Under the pieces are notes generated by a model. The model saw only the letters and a list, made by a program, of their open reading frames with translations. It had not been told where the DNA came from and did not search any database. From NCBI GenBank assembly GCA_014377845.1, contig JACMOV010000056.1, positions 1 through 37,992 on the forward strand: DNA of 37,992 bases, written 5' to 3'. How positions within the stretch are numbered: position 1 is the first letter of the stretch; each line of letters opens with the position of its first letter. Shown here one piece after another: positions 6,998 through 14,124 of the stretch. This DNA is from Herminiimonas sp. (GTDB lineage Bacteria > Pseudomonadota > Gammaproteobacteria > Burkholderiales > Burkholderiaceae_D). The position numbers were made by a program, and so were the translations under genes.

Positions 6998-7402
6998 ATG
7001 CGAACCGATCTCCACTTCCTGGTTGTAAACGACGCACCGCCGATGCGGCATGTGGTCGTGCACTTGCTCAAGGAACTCGGCTATCGGAAAATTTCGGAAG
7101 CCATCGATGGCGCCATGGCGCTGCGCGCCTTCAAGAGCGCGCAGGTGGTCGGCGCGCCGATCGGCTTCGTCATCACCGATTGCGCGATGCCGGTCATGAA
7201 CGGTCTCGACCTGGTGCGCACGATCCGCGCCACGCCCGAACTCGCCGCGCTGCCGGTGCTGATGGTCACGCCGCAGGCCAGCCGGGAAACCATCCTCGCC
7301 GCCGCCGAAGCGGGTACCGACGACTACATCGTTCGACCCTTCAACGCGAATGCGCTTGGCCGCAAGCTCGACAAGATCATGGCCCAGAAGGGCATTGCTT
7401 AG
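6998..7402 (+). CDS. single-domain response regulator with atypical active site (CheY-like receiver)
   Basis: A protein of 134 residues made only of a receiver domain with no output domain. The phosphoacceptor Asp61 lies in VITDCAMPVMNG and the switch Thr91 in VTPQAS, both canonical. Two features are not. The N-terminal acidic pair is Asn11-Asp12 instead of Asp-Asp or Glu-Asp, and the invariant lysine before the cis-Pro is Arg113 (DDYIVRPF). The lysine normally bonds the phosphoryl group, so phosphorylation or its conformational readout may be altered. No kinase gene is adjacent. The last 26 nt overlap the end of the convergent bcs-operon lipoprotein gene. No strong ribosome-binding site precedes ATG 6998. 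Short inverted arms GGCAGGG/CCCTGCC at 6942-6948 and 6976-6982 lie just upstream. Confidence 0.85.
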   Translation: MRTDLHFLVVNDAPPMRHVVVHLLKELGYRKISEAIDGAMALRAFKSAQVVGAPIGFVITDCAMPVMNGLDLVRTIRATPELAALPVLMVTPQASRETILAAAEAGTDDYIVRPFNANALGRKLDKIMAQKGIA

Positions 7403-7670
7403 GGTTTTTCCGCAGCACGCCACCCACCTTCAGCGCCGCAAGATTTTCCGTCACCAGTGCGTCGGCAGGCGCCAGCAGTGCTGCGCGCTCGAGCAGGATG
7501 CGGGCGGTGCCACGATCCCCGGCGGCCAGCGCATCCACCGCTTCTTCGTTCAGATACGCCGGATCGTAATGCTCGTGGGCGACCGCGCCTTGCGGCGTGC
7601 TGCAGCCTGCCTGCAGCAGCGTCAGGCCGGCGATGGCAAGGCGGATGCGCAAGGTCGGAATCCGGGTCAT
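7377..7670 (-). CDS. small TPR-like lipoprotein at the end of the bcs operon
   Basis: A protein of 97 residues with a short lipoprotein signal (hydrophobic core LAIAGLTLLQ, lipobox LQAGC, Cys23). The mature part contains one TPR-like helix pair, around AVDALAAGDRGTARILLERA and continuing to NLAALKV. It starts 8 nt after the bcsC stop on the same strand, so it is almost certainly the last gene of the cellulose operon. I know no standard Bcs name for it. A TPR-like envelope lipoprotein beside BcsC could help assemble or dock the exporter; that is inference. It overlaps the 3' end of the convergent receiver gene by 26 nt. Confidence 0.7.
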   Translation of the reverse strand: MTRIPTLRIRLAIAGLTLLQAGCSTPQGAVAHEHYDPAYLNEEAVDALAAGDRGTARILLERAALLAPADALVTENLAALKVGGVLRKNPKQCPSGP

Positions 7671-7678
7671 GATGGCGA

Positions 7679-10588
7679 TCAGAACTGGGAAGCCGGTATC
7701 AGCGGCTCGGGTGGGAACGCGACCGGCCGCGCACCGCTGCGGTCGAGGTCGTAGCGGAAGTAAAAGAACAGCCGGTTCGGTGCGTAATCGGTGGAGCGAT
7801 CGATCTCGAAGCGGCCGCCGACGAACAGCTTCGGCCGCATCTGGTATTCGAACGCGGCTGCCAGCGAGCGGCCGACGCCGCGTCCGGTCGATGCGGTGTA
7901 GTGGGCATCGGCCTGCGCCTGCAGGTCGGGCCGGGTTGGAAAATAATCCGCTGCCGCAGTCGACGAGCGCGAGGCCGACAGCGCACCGCGGATCGAATAC
8001 GACAGACGCGCCGTGCGCTGGCCGAAGGTCACAGGCAACGCCAGCGAAACGAAACGCTGCGGGCTGTAATAGCCGCCGTGACCGAAGGTGTATTCGCCGG
8101 CATTTTTGGAAAAACGCCAGTACAGCATATTCGCGCCGGCCGAGAGCTCGCGATCGGTCTCATTGATCAGCCGCCAGTAACCGCCGCCCATCAACTGCAT
8201 GCGGTCGTTGGTCTGTACGTTGCGTCCGGTCAGCCGGTGCAGGCCGAGCGAGCCCCAGGCGCCGAAGCTGCCGCCGTCGTCGCGGCTCAGGCCGACGCGC
8301 ACGCCGTTGGCCAGTACGCCGCCCCATGTCGCCCCGGTGCGCGGATCGCGGGCGCCGGCATACGACAGGATGCTGCCGGTCAGCGCGCGGCGCGAGGCAT
8401 CCACCGAATAGGAAAACGCGCCGAGGTCGCCCTTCTGCAGCACGCCGCCAACCAGGTTCTGGACCGGAAAGCCGAGCGGCGTGAGGCCGATGTCGGCGCG
8501 CTGTCCGTCGCGCTCGATGCCTGCCGCCAGGCCGAGGCCATCGACATTCCGGGCGATCCCGCCGACCGTGCACGTCGGCTGGCACAGCAGCACGCTGCCG
8601 AAGCGCGCGGCGTCGCCGCTGGCCGCGAGATCGAGCGTGCCGGCGCTGCCATGCACTACCGCCGCCTGCAGGAACACGTGGCTGCCGTCGCGCCACGGCG
8701 TGCGGTATTCGAGCGGCAGTTCGGTCAGCGCGTACTGCGACTTGCCGGCCGAACCCGAGCGGGTGCGCAGGTCGATCGCGCCGGCCAGCCAGGTGCTGCC
8801 GGCATCGAGCGTCTCTGCCAGCGCCCGGTATTTGCCGGAATCGGGCGAGCCGGTCGCGGCAGTGGCACGACGGGCATCGGCCTGGATCTTGGCCTGGGCC
8901 TTGGCTTGCATCTGTGCCTGTGCAATACGCGGTGCCAGATCGGTATCCGCGCCGATTGCGCTCGCCGTATCATTCAATTGCTGGCTGGCTTGTTCAGTAC
9001 GTCCGTCGGCCACGAGCAAAGCGGCGTGCTGGATGCGTTGCGTGACCCACAGCCGGCGTTGCAGCGCGATGAACTTCGGCTCGCGGGCGTCGACAGGCAT
9101 GCGCTGCAGCGTCGCCAGGGCCGCCTGCGGCCGGTCCCGGCTTTCATCGATCAGGGCATAGGCATACAGTGCCGCCGGATCGGCCGGCTGGCGCGCCAGC
9201 AGCACGTCGAACAGCGCGTCCGCATGCTGCATGTCGCCGGGTGCATTGCGCCGGCTGTAGAGACGCGCCAGGTCGAAGCGCAGCCATGGATCGTCGGGAT
9301 CAAGCGGGATGGCGCTTTCCAGCACCGCGATCGCGGCGGTGGAATTACCGGCGACGCGCAGGTCGTCGGCCTCGACGCGCAGTTTACTGGCGCGTTCGCT
9401 GGCAGTGGGAGCGGCAGGCGTTGCGGGTGCGCTGGATGGCGACGGTGCGGTTGACGGGGAAGATGCAGTTTGCACGGCCGCGGCGACCGTAACATCGGAT
9501 GGCGCCGGACGCCCCGGCGCGCCGTGGACCAGCCCCGCCTCGGTCTTGTGGTCACCGGCCTGCAGCGGTTTCGCTGTTGCTGCCGGGCTGGCCGTGGCAG
9601 CCGTGATGGTTGCGGTGGTCGTGGTCGCGGATGCGGATGCAGTTGCCGTTGCAGCGGCCGATACTGCGGCCGATACTGCGGCGGCGCTTGAATACAGTGG
9701 TAACGCCTTTTCGGGTGCGACATGGTCGGCGGCCAGCGCCCGGCGGTGACCGGCGGCGCCGGCGGTCATCCGGCCGAGCCGGCCGCGCACCGCGCTGTCG
9801 TTTTTTTCCTCGAGCAGGTAGGCGCGCAGCAGCGCGACGCTGGCCGCGCTGTTTTCGAGGATCAGCATCGCTCGCCGCCATGCCGCACGCGCCTGCTTGG
9901 CGTAATTCGGCATTTTTGTCATGGCGACGATGCGGGCCAGCGCATCCCGGTCCACGGGGGCGCGTGCCGTCAGCAGTTCGTCGCGCGCCAGCCGGTAGCG
10001 CAGGTTGCCCGGGTCTTGCCGGGTCAATTCCAGCAGCCCGGCGCGTGCCCGGGCCGTGCCGTTTGCGGTGCCTGCGACCATGCGCCAGTACTCGAGCGTC
10101 ATGTCCTCGGTCGGCATGCCGTCCGGGTACAGGCTGCGCATGGCGGAGGCGGCGTTGGCGTTGCGGTTGGCGCGCGACAGCGCGCGGATGCGGCGCAATG
10201 CCTCGCGGTCGTCGGTGTCGACGCGCATCGCGGCCTCGACGCGGCGGATTTCCACGGCGTCCGGCTGCAGCCGGCGCATGCGATCGAGCAGCGTGTGCAC
10301 CGCGTCGGGATGCCGGCGGCGCAGTTCGACCCGTGCCATCACTTCCAGGCCCTGCAGGTTGTCCGGTGCGAGGCGAAACAGCTTGTTCACGGTCTCCTCG
10401 GCGAGGTCATCGCGGCCCTCGCCGTACCAGAAGCGCGCCTGACTGGCCAGGGCGGCGACGGCTGTGTCGCCGGCCGGAACCGCGCGCGTACCGGCCTCGA
10501 CTCCTGCCGCCGGCGCAGCCAGGCTCGCCGCTGGTGTCAGCGAAGCCAGCCCGAGGCCGAGTGCGGCACCGATCAGCGTGCGCTGCAT
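7679..10588 (-). CDS. bcsC: cellulose export protein BcsC (outer-membrane porin with periplasmic TPR domain)
   Basis: BcsC forms the outer-membrane channel for the glucan and a periplasmic TPR scaffold. This protein has 969 residues, or 971 from GTG 10594. A signal peptide (TLIGAALGLGLASLTPAASL) is followed by TPR-like helices at about 45-290, a roughly 100-residue Ala/Ser/Thr/Pro-rich low-complexity linker at about 300-400, a second TPR block at 405-560, a Gln/Ala-rich stretch (QAQMQAKAQAKIQ) and the beta-barrel BcsC C-terminal domain from about 600. The last residue is Phe, as is typical of outer-membrane barrels. Known BcsC proteins usually have 1100-1300 residues, so this one appears to have fewer TPRs and a flexible linker instead. 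ATG 10588 overlaps the bcsZ stop; no strong ribosome-binding site is visible, so translational coupling is likely. Confidence 0.9.
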   Translation of the reverse strand: MQRTLIGAALGLGLASLTPAASLAAPAAGVEAGTRAVPAGDTAVAALASQARFWYGEGRDDLAEETVNKLFRLAPDNLQGLEVMARVELRRRHPDAVHTLLDRMRRLQPDAVEIRRVEAAMRVDTDDREALRRIRALSRANRNANAASAMRSLYPDGMPTEDMTLEYWRMVAGTANGTARARAGLLELTRQDPGNLRYRLARDELLTARAPVDRDALARIVAMTKMPNYAKQARAAWRRAMLILENSAASVALLRAYLLEEKNDSAVRGRLGRMTAGAAGHRRALAADHVAPEKALPLYSSAAAVSAAVSAAATATASASATTTTATITAATASPAATAKPLQAGDHKTEAGLVHGAPGRPAPSDVTVAAAVQTASSPSTAPSPSSAPATPAAPTASERASKLRVEADDLRVAGNSTAAIAVLESAIPLDPDDPWLRFDLARLYSRRNAPGDMQHADALFDVLLARQPADPAALYAYALIDESRDRPQAALATLQRMPVDAREPKFIALQRRLWVTQRIQHAALLVADGRTEQASQQLNDTASAIGADTDLAPRIAQAQMQAKAQAKIQADARRATAATGSPDSGKYRALAETLDAGSTWLAGAIDLRTRSGSAGKSQYALTELPLEYRTPWRDGSHVFLQAAVVHGSAGTLDLAASGDAARFGSVLLCQPTCTVGGIARNVDGLGLAAGIERDGQRADIGLTPLGFPVQNLVGGVLQKGDLGAFSYSVDASRRALTGSILSYAGARDPRTGATWGGVLANGVRVGLSRDDGGSFGAWGSLGLHRLTGRNVQTNDRMQLMGGGYWRLINETDRELSAGANMLYWRFSKNAGEYTFGHGGYYSPQRFVSLALPVTFGQRTARLSYSIRGALSASRSSTAAADYFPTRPDLQAQADAHYTASTGRGVGRSLAAAFEYQMRPKLFVGGRFEIDRSTDYAPNRLFFYFRYDLDRSGARPVAFPPEPLIPASQF

Positions 10589-11778
10589 GTCCACTGCAAT
10601 CGAAGCAGGCCGTCGCGCGAAAATCTGAACAGTCCATCGGCCCAGCCGAGACCGAACAGGGTCAGCGCCTGCTCGTAGTAATTGTCGCGCCGCGCCCCCG
10701 GGTCGCGCGCCGTGATGCGGGCGCGCTGCGACGCTGCAGCATGCCCGCCGGCAGTCGCGCCGATCAGCGGCAGCAGCGCAGCGGAAAAACCCGCATCGCC
10801 CGCGCCTTCGGCCGTGCCGCTGCGGGTATCGATGCGCTGCGGCGGCGCGCCTGCCGCCATCGTCCGGTCAACCATCGGGCGCAGGCGTACCAGAAGCGTT
10901 GCGCGGGCCGGTGCATCGGCAGCCAGCATGCCGGCCCATAGATAGGTGCGGATCGCGTTGAAACTGCCGATGTCGCTGTCCTTGCCGTTATTGCCGCCGC
11001 TGCTGTGGCTGCCTCCGGCGTCGGGCACCGGATTGAAACCGGATGCCGCGTGATAGTCGACCCAGTCCGGTACGAAGCCACGCGGCGCACTTTCGACGAT
11101 CATGCGCAGCGCGTTGCGTTCGATCTCCAGCCAGCGCGCTGCCGATTCCGCACTGACGCTGCCGGCCGCCAGGCGGCGCAGCACTTGCAGCGGCAGGTAG
11201 CTGGGATTGAAGCGGGCATGCGCCGGGTCCGGTTGAAAGCCGGCCGGCGCTGGCAACAGCATCCGGCCGAGGCCCTCCATGACGACGGTTTCTTCGGCCA
11301 GGATACGTTCGGACACCTGCTGCCCGCGCGCGGTGTAGCGCGGCAGCTGCCACAGCCGGCCGGCTTCCTGCAGCACGTATGCGATCCAGAGATCGGCGTC
11401 GGCGGCTGGATTGGCGTCGATGACCGCGTAGCTGCCGTCGGCCTTGCGGCCCCACTGCCAGGCCGGCAGGTGAGTCGACAAGTCCCCGGCGCACAGGTTG
11501 TTCTCGGTCCAGCGCAGGATGGCGTCGAAGCGGCCGCGGTCGTTGGCCACCAGAGCGAAGAACAGCGCGTAGGCCTGTCCTTCCGAAGTGCTCTGTCCAT
11601 AGTAGGTCGACGGGTCGATCAGGCGCCCGCTGTCGGCGATGAAGCTGCGTGCAAAATCATCCCATGCCGGCCAGGTGCGGCAGGTGGCGCTGGCTACCGG
11701 CGGCACGCCACAGAGCATTGCCGCAAGACCCGCCGCCATGACGCTACGCCGGCTCGGCAAGGCGTTCTCCGCGATCAT
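10573..11778 (-). CDS. bcsZ: periplasmic endo-beta-1,4-glucanase BcsZ (GH8)
   Basis: BcsZ hydrolyses beta-1,4-glucan in the periplasm and affects cellulose yield and crystallinity. The protein has 401 residues (E. coli about 368). The GH8 acid Glu66 lies in STSEGQAYALFF, corresponding to the E. coli proton donor in TSEGQ, and the C-terminal half has the conserved FVPDWVDY segment with the probable catalytic Asp. The N-terminus LPSRRSVMAAGLAAML resembles a twin-arginine signal, with cleavage near VASA; E. coli BcsZ uses an ordinary signal peptide. ATG 11778 is chosen because it overlaps the bcsB stop as ATGA (11778-11775) and starts the signal peptide. The 3' end overlaps the bcsC start. Confidence 0.92.
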   Translation of the reverse strand: MIAENALPSRRSVMAAGLAAMLCGVPPVASATCRTWPAWDDFARSFIADSGRLIDPSTYYGQSTSEGQAYALFFALVANDRGRFDAILRWTENNLCAGDLSTHLPAWQWGRKADGSYAVIDANPAADADLWIAYVLQEAGRLWQLPRYTARGQQVSERILAEETVVMEGLGRMLLPAPAGFQPDPAHARFNPSYLPLQVLRRLAAGSVSAESAARWLEIERNALRMIVESAPRGFVPDWVDYHAASGFNPVPDAGGSHSSGGNNGKDSDIGSFNAIRTYLWAGMLAADAPARATLLVRLRPMVDRTMAAGAPPQRIDTRSGTAEGAGDAGFSAALLPLIGATAGGHAAASQRARITARDPGARRDNYYEQALTLFGLGWADGLFRFSRDGLLRLQWTCSAR

Positions 11779-14123
11779 GCACCGCTGCCACGGCGTGCGG
11801 CGACCGCGCGCAAGCCGCGCCACAAGGCGAAGCCGAAGATCAGCACCGCCAGCAGCACCGCCAGCGCCAGCAACACCGGGTGCGACGACATCGCGTACCA
11901 GAAGCCGGTAAAGAACGGCAGCGTGCCGACCGTGTAGGTGCGGCCGGCGAGGACGCTGTCGACCTGCTCGCCGCGCACGAAGGCAGCGCTGCCGCGGATC
12001 GTCGCCGCCCGTACCGGGTCGTCCAGCGCATCGAGCACGTTGACCAGTTCGCCGGTGCGCGAAGCCGTCACCGCTACCACGCTGCGCTCGGGCGTGAGCG
12101 GCGATTCGAAGCCGAGCATCAGCGCCAGCGGGCCCGCACCTTCGATGTTCTCCTGCGAGATGATGGTCGGGTCGGGTTTCGCGTTCAGGCCGAACCAGTC
12201 GAACAGGAAGCCCATCGGCCGCGCCGGCAGGCTGACCCGCTTCATGCTGTCGAGGACGCCGGCCGGTAGCTGCGTGCCCCACTTGCGCAACAGCGGCTGG
12301 GTGGCGCCGATGATCAGCAGGTCGGCATCCTTGAGGGCGGTTTCATCGGCCGAGGAGGCGATCCGCACCCGGGTGGCCGGCACGCCGGTCGATTCGCCCA
12401 TGCGGCCCATCAGCGCCAGCATGGTTTCGATGTCGGCGCGGGCCGGCGTATCGGCCAGCACCACGACGGTCTGGGCAAGGTCCGCGTACTTCGTGAACGG
12501 AAAGCCGGAGGTCACGAAGAAGCCGAGGTTCGGCATCTCGGCAAAGTTCGGCAGGCCCGAAAAATCAATCTTCGAATCGGCATCGATCATCGCGCTGATG
12601 TCGTCGACCTGGCCGTCGCGGCAATTGCCTTCCTTTAGGTACGTGAATGAAAATCCATACTGCAGCGAATTGCGGATACCCAGCTTGAAAGCCGGGATCA
12701 GCACCGTCTGCGCGACGGCCTGCAGGCCGTCGTCGAGCACTGGCAGGCGCAGGCGCGTGGCTTCGGTGGTGGTATTGGCAGAGGTCAGGTTGAACGCCTG
12801 CACCAGCTCATTGTTGATCCGCATCGTCAGACGCGACTCGCTCAGCCGCGACGGCGGGCTGTAGCGGTATTTTAGGTCGAGCGGAATGCCTTTGCTGCGC
12901 CAGGTAAACAGGTCCGGCGGAATCCGCAGGTTGATCGTGATCGGCGGCGGCTCGTGCCCTTGTACCTGCAGCGCCAGCGGCGAGTCCGCCAGTTCGGCAA
13001 AGCGCATCGGCCGGTCCAGCCGGACCCAGTTCGGTGCGTCGTAGGCCGCACGCGGCGCGGCCGGGATACCCTCGGTCACCGTCACCTGGGTGCCTGACAT
13101 CGCCAGGTTGCCCTGTGACAGCGCAATGGCGGCATGGCGGATGTCGTCGCTGTTGCGGCCCAATAGCACCAGCAGCTTGGCCGACGGATCGACCGGGCTG
13201 GTCATCACCAGAATGCCGGGCCTGGTCGCCGGCGGCAGGCCGGCCAATGCGGCAGGGCGCTCGCCGTTCGGCGCGAACACGATCCCATGGCCCGACGGCA
13301 GGCTGTTGAGCGCTGCCGGAAAGCGCGCGCCGCGGTATCCCGCCAGCTTGCCGAACCAGGAAGCAGTCACCGCCGCTGCCTGCAGCGTGCCACGCGAGGG
13401 CTTGTCGGCGAAGATGAAATTGAGCTGCAGACGACGATTGTCGTAGCGGTCGAAAAACGGCTCGGGCAGGCTTGCCAGGTCGTTTGCCGTCGCCAGTTTC
13501 TGGACCGAGAGAATGATCTCGCTGGTGCCGCTGATGTCGGCCCAGAGGCTGCTGTGGATCGGGTCTTCACACTCGTTGGTGTAGTGGCCGATGAAGTTCA
13601 GGCCCAGCTTGGAAAAACCGGTAATCAGACGCGGATCGATCTCGGTCTCGTAGACCAGCTTCTTGCCGGCGTCCTCCTTGACGATCGGCACGACGCCGAC
13701 CAGTTCGCCGTTCATCGACAGCTTGATGTGGGACTGTGTCGCGATCAGCGCCGGCGAATAGGTGTAGCGCAGGCGCAGCACGGCATGCGTGACGATCTCG
13801 TCGCGCCGGATGCCGAAATCGACGACCGCATGGCCGTCGCTGGTGCGCAGCGGGACCGTCTTCAGGCCGGTCATCTTGCTGAAGGTGAGGATCCGGGTTT
13901 CGGTCAATGGTGCAGGCGTGGCGTCTGCGGCCGCAGCAGGCGCGCTTGCCGCACGCGCGACAGGCGCATTCTTCCCGGCGGCCGGCGTATCGGCTGCTGC
14001 AACGAGGCTCGGGATCAGTCCAGCGGCCAGCAGGGCCAGCGCGGTCAGCGTGCAGCGCCACTGCGTGCGAGGAAGCAAGCCGGCGGGTGGCGCAGGACGG
14101 CGAATCGGGAAGGACTGGGTCAT
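11775..14123 (-). CDS. bcsB: cellulose synthase regulatory subunit BcsB
   Basis: BcsB is the periplasmic, membrane-anchored partner of BcsA that stabilises the synthase and guides the emerging glucan. The protein has 782 residues (E. coli 779). It has an N-terminal signal (LTALALLAAGLIPSLVAA), an Ala-rich stretch to residue 70, two tandem carbohydrate-binding and flavodoxin-like halves (for example TYSPALIATQSHIKLSMNG, and FTYLKEGNCRDGQVDD in the second), and a C-terminal transmembrane helix (VLLALAVLLAVLIFGFALW) followed by a basic tail. Its ATG is 1 nt after the bcsA stop, and its TGA overlaps the bcsZ ATG, so synthesis of the three proteins is probably coupled. Confidence 0.94.
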   Translation of the reverse strand: MTQSFPIRRPAPPAGLLPRTQWRCTLTALALLAAGLIPSLVAAADTPAAGKNAPVARAASAPAAAADATPAPLTETRILTFSKMTGLKTVPLRTSDGHAVVDFGIRRDEIVTHAVLRLRYTYSPALIATQSHIKLSMNGELVGVVPIVKEDAGKKLVYETEIDPRLITGFSKLGLNFIGHYTNECEDPIHSSLWADISGTSEIILSVQKLATANDLASLPEPFFDRYDNRRLQLNFIFADKPSRGTLQAAAVTASWFGKLAGYRGARFPAALNSLPSGHGIVFAPNGERPAALAGLPPATRPGILVMTSPVDPSAKLLVLLGRNSDDIRHAAIALSQGNLAMSGTQVTVTEGIPAAPRAAYDAPNWVRLDRPMRFAELADSPLALQVQGHEPPPITINLRIPPDLFTWRSKGIPLDLKYRYSPPSRLSESRLTMRINNELVQAFNLTSANTTTEATRLRLPVLDDGLQAVAQTVLIPAFKLGIRNSLQYGFSFTYLKEGNCRDGQVDDISAMIDADSKIDFSGLPNFAEMPNLGFFVTSGFPFTKYADLAQTVVVLADTPARADIETMLALMGRMGESTGVPATRVRIASSADETALKDADLLIIGATQPLLRKWGTQLPAGVLDSMKRVSLPARPMGFLFDWFGLNAKPDPTIISQENIEGAGPLALMLGFESPLTPERSVVAVTASRTGELVNVLDALDDPVRAATIRGSAAFVRGEQVDSVLAGRTYTVGTLPFFTGFWYAMSSHPVLLALAVLLAVLIFGFALWRGLRAVAARRGSGA

Positions 14124-14124
14124 G

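Noticed and set aside
7901-9454. A 517-codon open frame antisense to bcsC
   Set aside because: It has no recognisable domain and lies inside bcsC, whose product is clear at both ends.
9600-9690. Tandem short repeats resembling a mini-CRISPR or VNTR on the plus strand
   Set aside because: They encode the Ala/Ser/Thr linker of BcsC in frame, with no spacer-repeat structure.
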